From contig BCLD01000003.1 in NCBI GenBank assembly GCA_001600875.1, forward strand, positions 1,200,536 to 1,264,535: a DNA stretch of 64,000 bases, written 5' to 3'. The notes beneath the pieces were generated by a model that saw only the letters and a program-made list of their open reading frames with translations, ran no database searches and was not told where the DNA came from. The stretch is from Solicoccozyma terricola (taxonomy: Eukaryota; Basidiomycota; Tremellomycetes; Filobasidiales; Piskurozymaceae). How positions within the stretch are numbered: position 1 is the stretch's first letter; the number at the start of each line of letters is the position of its first letter. Below, piece by piece: positions 1 through 12,060 of the stretch. Both the position numbers and the translations under genes were made by a program.

Positions 1-1873
1 CCCCCACTCAGTCCAATCTCTAACTCATCCCGCTCATCCAGAGTACAGACTTCGTGTTGTATCACCTACAATCTGTGATCCAGACGTCAAGCAGTATTCT
101 GGATACTTGGATATATCAGAAACAAAACACTTGTTCTTCTGGTTCATGGAGAGTAGAAGTAAACCAAAGGAAGATCCATTGTTACTTTGGTTGAATGGAG
201 GACCAGGTTAGTTTTCGAAGCTATCTCTCTCTCCTGAATCCGAATCCCCCGATACTGAGATTTTTTTTTCGCTTTTCCCTTTTTCTCTTCTCTTCTCAGG
301 ATGTTCATCTACCACCGGTCTCTTATTCGAACTCGGTGCATGTATGGTAGCCAAACAAGGTAAAAACGTCACATACAACCCTTCATCATGGACTTCAACT
401 GCGAATGTTATATTCCTTGATCAACCTGTTGGAGTTGGATTTTCATACTCGGATGAAGACGAGGTTAATAATTCACCGGTCGCGGCCGAGGATGTTTGGG
501 CGTTTTTACAGTTGTTTGTTGGGAATGTGAGTGTTGGTTGGTTGGTTGATTCGTTCTTTGTTAGGTTCAAAAAAGAAAGAAAGAAAAAAAAAAAAAAAAA
601 AAAGAGAAAAAGGAGAAAGGCAGAAAAGAAGGTGTCGTGGAATGTCGGCTGAATTTGTTGCAACGTACACAGTTCGGGAAATACAGGAAGCAAGATTTCC
701 ACATCTCGGGTGAATCTTATGCTGGTACCTACCTCCCCCACATCGCGAGCGTGAGTCCTTTCCATGCACCTACCTACCTACCTACCTTCAATCCATATTC
801 TGATCCACATCCTCTATCAAAACCTTACAGGTCATTCACAAAAACAACCTCGCACTCTCTACTGCTCCCAACCCTCTCCCCAAAATCAATTTCAAATCAG
901 TACTCATCGGTAACGGTTTAACCAATGCAAAAGTTCAATTCGCTAGTGTTCCAGAATACGCTTGTGATTCCGAATACGCGGTGTATGATGATCCGAATGG
1001 ACCAGAGTGTCAGAGTTTGAGACAGAAGATGAAGAGATGTGAGGGTTTGGTTAATACTTGTTATAAGTGAGTGATGGAGGTCGCTTTGGAAGAGTTTGGG
1101 ATTTGGGATTTGGGGATTTCGTTTCCTGGGTTTTTCGGGTTTTCGGTTCCTCAAATTATCTGACATCTCAACCCAACTCACTCAGCACCAACTCCAAGTT
1201 CGCTTGCGTTCCAGCCGGTCTCGTCTGCTGGTCTGGTTTCGGACAACTTCAAGATCTCGGTCTCAACCTCTACGACACTCGTAAAACGTGCGATCGTGCC
1301 GAGGACAAGGACGGACCACTCTGTTACAAGGAGATGGGTTGGATCGAGACATACCTCAACCGACCTGAAATCAAGAAAGAACTCGGTGCACCTGCAGACA
1401 TCGAGTTCAAGTCTTGCAACATGGACATCAACAAGAATTTCCTTTTCCAAGGTGATGCGATGCACAACTCCGCTCTACTCCTTCCGGAACTCATCGAAGA
1501 TGGTATTCGTCTCCTCGTTTACGCCGGTGTTCACGATTTGATGTGCAATGTCCTCGGAAATGAGATGTGGATGAACGAGCTTGAGACGAGTTACCTTCCA
1601 GAGTTTTTGAATTCCACCGCTGAGCCATTCATTGACTCGGACAAGAAGAATACTGGGTCAGTCAGGTTCGCTGGAGAGGGTGCAGGTAACGTTGCTTTCA
1701 TGAGGGTGTACGGTGCTGGTCATATGGTAAGTCGAAGAGATCTCCAGGTTAAGGTATGAGTATACGCTGATTGTACTATCGTGACGTTTCAGGTCCCGCA
1801 AGACCAGCCGGTCGCCGCTCTCGACATGGTTACCAGGTGGCTCAAGAATGTGCCCCTCGCCAAGGGCAAGTAA
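1..1873 (+). CDS. Serine carboxypeptidase (peptidase S10, CPY-like), 5' end off the window
   Basis: Vacuolar or secreted serine carboxypeptidase that removes C-terminal residues from peptides. The reading frame is already open at base 2, so the signal peptide and propeptide lie outside the window; about 455 residues remain. Inferred exons are 1-206, 300-526, 673-750, 831-1066, 1186-1726 and 1793-1873. Visible S10 landmarks are [12 protein letters not shown] spanning the first intron, [11 protein letters not shown], the nucleophile motif GESYAGTY at the third exon, the catalytic Asp in [10 protein letters not shown], and the catalytic His in GAGHMVPQDQP, which is created only when the last intron is removed. 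[14 protein letters not shown] matches the cysteine pair region of yeast CPY. Intron 2 carries a long A/AAG tract (about 571-625). The stop TAA is at 1871-1873. The next gene converges from the other strand. Whether it is the vacuolar enzyme or a secreted paralogue cannot be told without the N-terminus. Confidence 0.93.
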
Positions 1874-1918
1874 AGGATAGACTCACATCGTTGGACATGG
1901 TGATATTCACAGAACGTC

Positions 1919-3090
1919 CTAGAGAATAAAGCAAAGAAAGAATGGAATCGGAGAAGGAGGTTGTCGTATGGGATGATGTACACGCATAATTACATCTTGT
2001 TGCAACGAAAGGGGTAGTAGCTCTATGGAACTCCGCAACACATATTCTATGTGTTCGCCACCAGCTTCCAGCTCATCCACCACGAATCTGCGTCCACTCG
2101 CTAATCGGTTTGACGCTTCCGATGAGCTCATTCCTGCCCATACCCTCTGTCCAACTCCGTCTCCGTTGATCCACCAGACACCCAGAGTGGGTTCATCCGT
2201 GTGAGCAGTAGTGAAGGTCGACGAATTGGCCGATGGGGTTTGCATTGTGGTTCGCCAAGATGAGGGCAGAAGGGAGCTCGGAGATGGCAGGTACGAGGAT
2301 AACATGAAGATGCTGTACATTCAAACATCAGTGTCGGCTGCTGATGGACAAATACATTTCAACGCACCTTTCTCCAATCCAGCTGGCTACCTGTCCCGTT
2401 TGATCCACCGCCCAGTCCATCCGCCGTTTCATGCGAGGTGGGAACAGCGTCTGCCAAAAGATGTCTAGCATGTCAGCAGTGCGTGGTGGTTGCTGGCGCT
2501 GGCTGCTCTCGCGACTCTGCAAGGAACACTCGTTATTGACGTCTACAGTTGAGGCCGGATAACGGATAATCCTCACCTGTTCCAAGTCTTCATTCGACAA
2601 AGCCGAGCTGGCAGAACAACATCGATGTTCCGTCTTCGGAATGAACTTCATCAAGCTGCTGAACCTGACCTTCTTGTCACTGAGTCCGGTAGGACCGATG
2701 GAGGCCACCATGCTTACTTAGTGTCGTAATTGTAATGCTTCCGTCGATATCTGAAGTTGTTGTTGAGATGATTTCATCCTGCACCGCTTTGACGTGAACT
2801 TCTCCGTCGGTGAAGCAAGATGCTCGCCGGAAGAATGTGATACCGGTGACATCTTCACCACCTGACATATACGCCTCTGTCAGGAGGTCATCCGGAAGAT
2901 TAAGCTTGAGGGTGTACATGGTATCGCCATTGATTGACTGAGGTGTGCGCACAGTGTCGGAGGCGGAGGGTCCGCGAGTCGCAGGTTGGCCTGTAATTGG
3001 TTGCTGCTGTTTCGCTATGCCGAGTACGTCCAGTACCAACCCACTCTCTTCCTCGCGCAGTATCAAGCTATTTCGCAAATGGGAATCCAT
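1919..3090 (-). CDS. Hypothetical protein, exon structure unresolved
   Basis: I do not recognise this protein. The first exon probably starts with the ATG at 3090 (MDSHLRNSLILREEES) and is open to about 2719, where a strong donor GTAAGC lies. Further open segments follow around 2668-2577, 2520-2340 and 2285-1919, with good-looking introns between them (donor GTGAGG at about 2576, acceptor TTGCAG at about 2520; donor GTGCGT and acceptor GTACAG near 2360-2290). The phases do not join cleanly: GTAAGC leaves phase 1, but downstream acceptors restore only a frame that soon stops. Coding-like stretches include DMLDIFWQTLFPP and DEPTLGVWWINGDG. It lies 123 bp downstream of the TEL2 stop on the same strand and converges on the carboxypeptidase. 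The 3' boundary at 1919 is simply the first stop of the last open segment. Treat the gene as real but its model as a guess. Confidence 0.4.
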
Positions 3091-3213
3091 AGTATCTGGT
3101 TGCGGTTGGGCATGTAATCTTTGGACAAGAAATTTGCAGGGGACTGAACATAGAGGCCTCGGAGTGCTGTGGGCTGCGGGGCTCCATTAACGATCAGGAA
3201 CAAAGGCAAACAT

Positions 3214-6200
3214 TCATGTCATAGTCCAGCCCAGCAAATGTCTAGACGATTCCACAATTTCCGATACCAGCACGATCACACCAGCTGCGGCTTTCCTTGT
3301 ACGGCCCTCCGAAATACCTCCTGCATTCATGCCTGTGCTTACCCCCTTGTGCTCCGATTCAAATAACTGTCCTGCCCATTCGCCGGTGGACATCAGGACG
3401 TTCATTTTGTCGGTGACCAATGTGCGTCCGCCATCCAATTCCTTCGAGGCATCGAGGCAAACTAGTGCGAGCTCCAGTGCACCGCCAACTATATCCGCTT
3501 CGGACTCGGTGTCCTTGGCTCCGTCGGCATTCATAAGAGTCTCTGGCTGCGTCTTGATGTTCTGACCCACAAGGACTGCTAGCTCAAGAGCCTCCGGAGC
3601 TATGATGCTAAGGAACGAGGTGGAGTGTCTTGCCGCATGAACCATGATCGCGAGAGTGGAGAGATACTTCGCGATCGCAAGCGGACTAAGTACCATTCCT
3701 GTTCCGGCTGCTCGGAACGCGCCGCGAGCACGAGCTTCCCGTGTGACTTCATTCTCAAAGTGACTCCAGAATCGGTTGATCATGGGGAGGATAAAGTACT
3801 CCGCTGCGATATCCTTGTAATGGACGGTTGAAGGTGGTGCGATGATTATCGTTGAATTTTGGGTTCTTGTATCACCGTCCACGACCCTTTGCGTTGTAGG
3901 TTGCTTGCCGACTCGGAGACGCCTTTCCCTGACGAGTGGTGCATCGGCTCTGTCTGAAGCTTCGGATCCCTTCTTCGCCAGCACTTGCTTTCCGATATCA
4001 TTTGCAGCGACATCGATCAACGTATGACTCGCTTTGACCTGCTGTTGGGTGTCGTTGTCGGCGATGTATTTTCTGTGCAGCGTCGCAGGAAGAAACTTTG
4101 AAGGAAAGTCCACTCGAGGAAGGTCCGGCTTGACCACGGGTGAGAGGCCCGCAGCCTCTCGTGCACCCATACATAGGGCCGTTAGGATGGCGAAGCGCTG
4201 AGTGAGAGCGTACTGCCCGTCGAAATATTGCTGAATAAGGTATCTGCATCATCGAATGATGTGAGTGGCGGTCCTCGACAAGTCCAAGAAGACATCTATC
4301 AACTCACGGTGCAACAAGCTTAGGCACCGCAGCGGTAAGAGCTATCAGCATGCCTTGTCGCCTATCTTCGAAACCTTCCAGATTATAATTGTCGTGCAGT
4401 ACCAATAGCATGGTCGTGAGCTGGACTGCATTTTCCTCTGTGGTATCGTAGGGTAGTTTAGGAACAATGTGGCGTCGGAAAATGGTGTACTAGTTCACTC
4501 ACCCAGCTCCTTTCCGAATTCCCTTTTCCGCCTGATGAGACTTTCGCCCCACTTCAACCCCACCTCCAACTTATCTGGTTCCTCCCTAGCCCTGAGTAGA
4601 TCAATAAGCTGTCCAATATACACCGGCCGTTCCACCTTTCCTCTTGTGTTCATATTCAACATTGGATCAGCCGCAATCTCCTCTAAGTAGGATGGAGTAG
4701 GCGATGGTGCACGAGAGGAGGAAGCCGATTCATCGGACGAGTAACCGACGAGCGACTCATCATCTGAGTCAACGGGAGTAGCACGCCTACGCCCTCGCCG
4801 CGTGTCCTCGTTCTTCGACTTCTCTGACATGTCATGCGGTTGCTTTATCCGTATTGCGGCAGGAACAGTTGCAGGATTGTTGCTAGATACCTCAGGAGCA
4901 TTTTCTGGACCTATCTTCCAGCCTACCAGAGAATCATCCTCCTCGCTTGATAACGTCGCAGAGGCATCCTGCAGCCCAACGAAGGCACGAAGATATCGAC
5001 ACTCTTCTCGGCCCTCCCCAATCCCGTTCCAAATGGAGGGACCGAATTCAAGGCGTTTTATCTTCGCCGGCGACTTCGCCGTTGATTTTTGGGTCCCCTC
5101 CTCATCGATGTCAAGTCCTCCCATCAACTCATCTACCTCCTGTGCCTTTTCGTCCTTTCCCTCAGCATTCAATTTTCTTCTCTTCCCCATCCGTGTTGCT
5201 AGTCTATCTTCTCTCTCTTTCCGTTCCGCTGCAGTTTCCGGAATTGTCATTTGGGAGATAACCTCTGCTACCAGCATTCCAAGACGGCGGACTGCAGGAT
5301 CTGAGTGAGAGAGGAAGATCTGCATCACCGTGAGGAGCGGCGAGTAATATGCGAGCTTGACGAGCTTAGTATGGCCAAAGGGTAGCAGTGATAGAGTAAG
5401 TATGAGGAGATGCGTGAGGTCTTGAGCACACATACAATTCAGCTTCGTCAGCTTCGCAACCTCATGACCTCGTCTGAAACCACTCACATTTCAGTCGTGC
5501 GAACAATCCGAACCTAATTTCCCTTGCATCCGTCCAAACGTCAATCAACCTATCAAGGAATGCCCCTATCACCTCATCTCCACCTATCCCAATCCAAGCT
5601 ACAATGACTCGGACTCTCATCTCTAGCCCACTGGCGTCTTCTCGACCTTTTGAGCGAACTAGAAACACCTCTGATACAAGAGTGTCCCAGTTGTCGGAAG
5701 TATTCGAAGGGTTGCCGATGAACGCGACAAGGTAGTTGGCGGCAGCTTTTACTGCAGGAGATGGATTGACGCTATCTGATAATAATTTTCCATCGGAAGG
5801 AGTGTCCTGCTCTAGATGAGCCGTAAGATGAAGCAGGAATGACCAAACGACCGCGGTGTAGACTTGGCTTGGCAATTTATCCAACAGATCAGGGAAGAAT
5901 CTTGCGGAATACCACTGTCCAATCTTCCCATCTCGAGGGAATGACCTGAGATGCGAGAGAAGCGATGGAAACATTGGAGTGAAAAGTGACGGACGTCGTG
6001 AATCTGGAGATGCGGCCGTTGGGGGTTGCAGGAGACCGGTTCGGTGAAGCTTGGTAAGCAGGTGTTCGAGGGCGAAATAGTCTGAAGCGAGAGTATAGTA
6101 GGTGAGCAATCTGTTAGTAGATTTGCCGGTCGGCCTTGACCCACTCGGCTGTTCATCCTGACGAAGTTCCAACATCAGATACTCCAAATGAACGCAAAGC

Positions 6201-7011
6201 TTGTCAAAGTACGGCCTTGACGTACATTGCCATCAGCAACAATAGATCCGATTGCAGATGAAATCCGCACTCACCTCGGCTCCAAGTTTTGAGGTATCTC
6301 CATATTCTTCATACCTCCTGACTTCTCTCTCACATTGCCGACAGCATTCGCCACTCTCGCAGGTAATCCAACTACCGTCTTAATTGCTTCTTCCCACTGG
6401 AGGTTCTGATTGACGTTAGTTGACGCTTTATGTCGGCTGCTCGAGGACGTTAATCGTTGAGAGTGTGATGGGGACTGGTAAATGATGTGGTAGAGGTCAT
6501 AGAGGTTGTGATTCTCTACAACTTGTGAAAGCAGCTTGAGAAGCGAGGAGACGATGAATCCCTTTGTGTCTTTGTGAGCCAGGGAGAAGCTCAAGCTGTG
6601 ATATGCCGAAAGGGCCACAAGATTTCCCAGGTGGCTGGTGGGTTGGATACTGGATGTCTCAGAAGAGGAACCATCCCGAGCTCTCGGCGAGAAGACTTGT
6701 TCGAATAGTTCCCATGACAAAGGGTCTTCTTCGATTTGGGCAGACCAGATGGGGAGAATGGTGTCCAACAACAAGGAGTGTATGCTACCGAGAGCTCTGA
6801 AAATGCTTTCCTGTATCTTATGAGAGAATTGATCGACTCTGTCGGCTTGCTTGGAGCTTGAAGCTGTTGAAGACGGGACCGAGGGGGGTAGCAGATGGAG
6901 GGCTTCTAGACATTGTGTGAGAAGGTTTTGCAGCTCGCTGAAAGTCGTAATTGGCTCTCGGAGGCGAGATTTGACTTCCTGGAGTCGATCCAGAGTGTCT
7001 TGGGGGTTCAT
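3214..7011 (-). CDS. TEL2: Telomere length regulation / PIKK-stability protein Tel2
   Basis: Tel2 is a scaffold of the Tel2-Tti1-Tti2 complex that, with Hsp90, stabilises PI3K-like kinases (ATM/Tel1, ATR/Mec1, TOR); cytoplasmic and nuclear. Five inferred exons (7011-6275, 6215-5488, 5420-4503, 4437-4308, 4243-3214) give about 1,180 residues in one frame. The family signature is in the C-terminal half: LSHSDPAVRRLGMLVAEVIS in exon 3, HDNYNLEGFEDRRQGMLIAL in exon 4 and YLIQQYFDGQYALTQRFAIL with MGAREAAG at the start of exon 5, which is the conserved Tel2 domain. The N-terminal part is helical-repeat-like and poorly conserved, as usual for the family. The start at 7011 (MNPQDTLDRLQEV) is the first Met of the open frame. 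The region between the two conserved blocks is acidic and serine-rich (SDDESLVGYSSDESASSS), which fits the CK2-phosphorylated linker known from Tel2 orthologues; that it is phosphorylated here is inference. Confidence 0.93.
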
Positions 7012-7369
7012 GACATGGGTTATTGCTATGGCATGACCACCGACTATGTGAGTGATGGTGCGGTGAGTCGTTCGGTGGACATTTCTGGAAATAAATTATA
7101 ATCCGCGGATTTTCTGTCCACTGTGTTGACGATTCCCCGTCGCGTCTTGTATGGCGATCTACCGACATCCCTCACATCTAACTGTTCAGCACCTCTCATA
7201 AGAGGATTGATTCGAGGTCAAGCACATGCATGTTGTGGCAGAATGGCCTCGTCAAGCTCTCATTAGTCTCCAAGAAACAAACAAATTCGTACAAACTCAA
7301 GAACTCAAGAGGCGGAAAGTCGAATCAGAACATCAACTTCCACGCCGCTCTTTCCATTAGAGCGCTATC
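7012..7369. promoter_or_regulatory. Divergent intergenic region TEL2 / MAU2
   Basis: This 358-bp stretch separates the start codons of TEL2 (minus) and MAU2 (plus) and must hold both promoters. No coding frame with plausible splice signals was seen. No TATA box or other motif could be assigned with confidence. Confidence 0.5.
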
Positions 7370-10300
7370 ATGACCCAAAGCATGGCTCTCGAGGTTTCTA
7401 CCCCACCCATTGTTGGTATAATAATATCTCGTCCATTCTGATGAGCGCTGATGGGCTTCCCATCCACAGACAAAGATCACTCCACGTAAACGACAATCAT
7501 CCAACGAACCGTCTCCGCTCGATCAACCTCCCTCTTCTCGTCCTCGATGGGTGACAGAATCTGCAATCCACCAGACGTACGACTCGAACAGGACCTCTTC
7601 CGTATCACACGCGTCTGGATCGAGCGGATTGCATGATTCAAAAATCGAACCGCACTCGAAAGAAGAGTTTGTCCAGGTGAATCAAAATGAACCGATTCTC
7701 TCTGGGATGAGCAAGGTGGATAGCTTGGCACCGCATTCATTCCTACCAGAAAGTCTTCCGCCGGTAGCTCTTCTTCTTTCACTTGCATATCAAGTACAGA
7801 TCGAAGCATCCGACATCCTTCAGTTCTGCGTTCTACCACCCGACATCCTGAAGAAAGCACTCAAAGATGATCCCACTCTTCCCTCGCTTGACCTGCCTGA
7901 TCCTTCCAATCCAACGCCTACGGATGTGCATAACGTCTATACTCATCGTATGATGCTGGCCTTGACGTTATTGGAAACGGCATGGCATCAGACGGAAGAG
8001 AGAATCACTGATAAGCAAAGAATAGCGGTAGGCATTGAAATTGGCAAGGTTGGGATCGAGGTATTAAGGGGTTATGTATGTGCAAAGGATGAGCGTGGAA
8101 TGGCTCGGAAGGCCAAGAAAGCGATGTCGACTAGGAACGAAAACATCGAAAGGAAAGACTCGTCGATCGCTACCACCAGAACTCGCAGAACATCAAGCGA
8201 GACCAGATCCACTTCGTCAGAAAAGAAGAAAGTAAAACTCTCACACAAGAAAGACGACGATGTCAAGGCCTCCAGGATAATCAGAAAAACATCAAGTATA
8301 CGACCTGACTTCCAGACGGATTATGGAATCAAGGAAGTCAAGCCGACGAAGACGAAGATGAAGTTAGATCCAGCCGCAAAGTGGGAGAAGAAGGTGTTGG
8401 AAGCAGAAACGATGAGGGAAAAAGAAGGCCAGCGCGTATTGCAGGGTGTTGAGGAGGTTATCTCGAAGAGCGTCAGTCGGATTCCGTTCGGATGAAACTT
8501 GGAAATCAATTTATTTTAGCTGACTTTAATGCCTTTTGTTAGCTCACCCTGGCGCAGAGGCTTTGCAATAATTTCAGATTGGAGAATTCAGCAGCGTCGG
8601 AGATGAAAAGTCAGATGTATGAGTTGACGATGTTACAGGCGACTCTGAATTACATGCAGGTGAGGCGGTTTATTGTCTGGCGCATGACGGTAACATGCTG
8701 ATTTCTGTCTCCCACAGTCATCTCAAACCTACGCTCTCAAGATGATCAAGCAAGCGATTGAGGAGGTCAGAAATGAGTGAGCATTGGTGTCAAACATTCC
8801 AGGTTGCCTCTTGCTAAGCCGAATTGTTCACGGCAGTGAGTTGCAGAGCACTATGTTTTACCGCATGATGCTTCTGCTGGCTTCATGGCAGAGTGAAGAA
8901 GGAAAGACAATGAATCTCCAAAATGCTTATGACACACTGCATGACTTGGCGGTGGGTTCTTTCACCTCATAGCTGTTTGTCAATTGTGGCTGAAAACGAT
9001 AACCACACAAAACAGGATGTAGCCGAAGCCAGAGGAGATCACAACGTCGCTGCGCTCGCGTTGATGGAACGTTGTCGTGTCATGCTTGCAACATCGTCGT
9101 TCGACCTCGTGGAGATTGCTCTCGATGAACTGGCAGATGTAATGAGAATCGACGACAGCTGGCGACCGAACATGAATGGAGTTCCGCTGGATAAGGGAAC
9201 TTTGTTGTCCAACAAAACGGCGTCGAGGACGCTGACGCTTGAGCCGCTGGATCTCACCACGGTTGATGTTTTCGACGCGAACATGTTTGTGCACTACCTG
9301 ATCATGAGGATTATATGGGAATCGCGATGCGGAAGAGCCGCTTTAACGTCGGCGCTGTTGAAGGAGTTACATCAATTATTTGACCAGGGTACTTTGGATG
9401 ATGCGAGCTGCAGAGGCGGTATGATACAGGTGCGATATAATTTCAATACATCCAAGATTTCGAAGCTCATTATTCCATATCTTGATCATAGGTCCGTCTC
9501 GCTCCGAAGCAACCTCAATCGTCCACCGGTTTCTTCGTCCGCATCACGCCCCCTAGTGTCCTCTTTGCAACAGCATATCTCATCTCATGCGTGGCGAAGT
9601 CGGATACGATGGGAGGACGCCCGAAGCGACTCTCTTACGGCGAGACAGCGTTGGAATCATTGACTCAGTTCAAGGAGCATGGATCGTGGGACATCAGCTA
9701 CGGACTCGGACATGGTCTCAAAGATGCTCGGGACGCTCACGCCGCAATGGCAATGATCAAAGCAGACTTGCTCGTGGACCTCACGAATCTGGCGACCTGC
9801 CGACTGGATGTGGAGGGTGCCGATAAGGTGAGAGATGTGTCAGATGACATTGAGACAAGGCAGTCGTTCACCCAATGATCTGCCTTCAGAACCTTGCTAC
9901 TCTCCTAGATCACCTTCAAACCACACATCTATTCGCAAATTTCGCCCCAAAGGTTCTCCTACTGCACGCTCAGCGACAACACACCCTCGGACGCATGGTC
10001 CAAGCTGCGGAAGCCTACTCAGCATGTCGTTTCATCAGCAACGCCGGAAGTGAGATCGATGTGGCTGCAAGGCTGAGTCTGTTCTGTTTAGCGGTGGCGA
10101 GCGCGAGTCAGGACGAGATCCCACGTCTGCGCGCTGAGATCAACGATCTCACAGATGAGCACATGTCATTCTGCTCCGTCAGTTTGGACATTGCTTTCAG
10201 CATCGTGCAAACGGCGACCGACGACCGAATCTCGTCGGCAAAGTGAGTAGGAATGGGGTTGGGAGAAGCATCTTGATCACGCTGACCTTGATGTTCGTGC

Positions 10301-10730
10301 GACTCAGGAATCATCTCAGGTATGCCCTCGAGCGTTGCCTTCAGGGAAACAACCATCAGTCGAAAGTCCTCGCCATGGCCCTTGGAGCGGCTGAGTTTGC
10401 CGATACAAGCACCCAAAGCGCAATTCAGATGTTGAAGTCGAGCCTAGACATTGTGCGATCTATAGCCTTGAAAGCGGAAGAGGGACATGAACAGATTGGT
10501 CATCCGAGAATGGGTTAGTGTGGCCTCGGGTCATGACGTAGACGCCAACTCGACCTAATTGATATCTTTCACCACTCAGGCGCGTACATCAGCAGTCACC
10601 TTGAGCGTGTGTATGATTTTGACAACATCCCCTCTGGACTTTGACTGACAGTTTTGCATGCTCTTTCGCAGGACTCTACGAGCGACGTGGGGAAGTTCAA
10701 CTTGCAAGAAGGCAGAAGCAGCGTATGTGA
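7370..10730 (+). CDS. MAU2: Cohesin loading factor Mau2/Scc4
   Basis: Partner of Scc2/Mis4 in the cohesin loader; a TPR-like superhelical protein that positions the loader on chromatin. Eleven inferred exons (7370-7393, 7470-8471, 8543-8659, 8718-8776, 8837-8951, 9016-9429, 9492-9827, 9890-10242, 10308-10513, 10580-10606, 10672-10730) give 903 residues with all phases matching. The family is recognised from the helical pattern EEVISKSLTLAQRLCNNF, ALKMIKQAIEEV and from the C-terminal segment AYISSHLERLYERRGE, typical of Scc4. Exon 2 alone would end at a stop at 8493-8495 but has a donor (GTCAGT at 8472) paired with branch site and TTGTTAG acceptor at 8542. The first exon is weak: the ATG at 7370 with donor GTTTCT is the only upstream start that fits phase, so the N-terminus is uncertain. 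A lysine/serine-rich insert sits in residues about 210-320. It converges with the DUF3455 gene. Confidence 0.82.
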
Positions 10731-10991
10731 AGATTTATTCTACCTTCTGTCCAAGATGCTGAAAAAAACGTGAGATTACAGTCCTCAAAGTTCATCAACA
10801 AGCCATCGCAGCGCAAGACGACATGCCTTGAATTCCATGAAATATTACCCCTATACGACGATACGAAAACAGATACGATTATCACAATGAAATGACCCTG
10901 AACACAGACTGGACTGGACTACACTTCGACGAAAAGTATAATCATGTTGAAAAGATTTAGTGAAGGATTGAAGGTATAACCAAGCGAACAT

Positions 10992-12060
10992 TTAGCTGGC
11001 AAAGTAATACCTGTGGAATGTTATGATTGAGATGATATTCATATCGTTGTTCGCGTCAGATTACTCACAAAGCAGCGTAGTCGACGGACAAATGCGCCCC
11101 TTCTTGATTGCACTGATGGTAAAGGTCACATCAGCCAAACAATCGTTCCCCGGTCTTGAAATCCACTCACCGAAGTTGGTGGCTGACCTCCAGCAGTGTG
11201 CACTCTGAATGCTGCAGTACTAATACCACAATGTGAACCCTCTTGAATCTCCTCAAGCTGCAACCAAGCGACGTCCTTTTTAGAATCATTTGGAGAAGCG
11301 ACCCCACCTTTCTTCTGGTATAGGGAGAAGACCCTGCCATCATGAGAAGTTGAAGCGAACACTGGAGATACACCAGCTCCGCCATAGGGGGTGGCTCTGA
11401 AGTTGTGGTGAAGGTATTTAGCGGAGCACATCTAGCGAGCGGTGTGCGACGAACAAGCTCACACAAAGAAGTGTTTCATCGCCACTGGGAACCCAGCTTT
11501 GTTTGGGTATTCTAAACCTGCTAACAGGAACCCGGGTAACTGCTGCACCAGACCAAAGCCAGCAATGCACGAGACGTCGAAGAGACTGTATATTTTGGCT
11601 GATCAATGCGGTATCTCCCTCCGAACCCAAGCGAAGGACCTTCACTCACTCGGCTAGGGCACCGACACTCTGATACACGCCACTGGTACAAGTGTAGTTC
11701 CTAATGTGTTGGAGGCGTTTCAGCATGCTGCAGTACATATGATGTGAGAATGGTAGAACTCACTGGATACCACGGCCTGCCATCACGAATTGTACTGCAC
11801 CAAGTCCGTTAGTAGTGACAGTACTTTGACCGCTTGGTATCGATATGGAGGAAAGGGAGGGCTGATGGCACCCGATGTAATTGAGGATACCGAAGCTCGA
11901 TGTAGAACGACTTTGAAGTCCTGAAACAGAAGGTCAAGAGTTGTCTACTGAGAGCAAGGGAGTAATCGGACTGACCGTTGGTCAACTCCATCGGCGCAGC
12001 AACGCACAGAAGAGACAAGAAACCGGCGGCGAAGACAGGCGTGAACATGTTGAACACCAT
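10992..12060 (-). CDS. Secreted DUF3455-family protein
   Basis: Fungal extracellular protein of the DUF3455 family (function unknown; some database entries mislabel it malate dehydrogenase). Seven inferred exons (12060-11976, 11920-11764, 11700-11650, 11585-11463, 11396-11171, 11112-11069, 11010-10992) give 234 residues. A hydrophobic N-terminal segment (MFTPVFAAGFLSLLCVAAP) is a probable signal peptide. Family blocks are AGRGIQNYTCTSG, VGALADLFDVSC, DVAWLQLEE, FRVHTAGGQPPTSC and the tail VDYAALYYF. The joins at introns 4, 5 and 6 are supported by phase: only one acceptor in each restores the conserved frame, and the final 19-nt exon supplies the last six codons. The cysteines in NYTC, DVSC and PPTSC may form disulfides, which is inference. 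No neighbouring gene suggests a pathway. Confidence 0.82.

Noticed and set aside
1067..1185. The 1067-1759 open frame read without splicing as a carboxypeptidase fragment
   Set aside because: Its first 40 codons ([14 protein letters not shown]) are the intron 1067-1185 read through; the donor GTGAGT and the acceptor CTCAG restore [12 protein letters not shown].
7551..8495. Treating the frame 7551-8495 as a separate single-exon gene
   Set aside because: It begins with GTG, not ATG, and its end has a donor (8472) that pairs in phase with the acceptor at 8542. The joined product continues into the Mau2 helical repeats.
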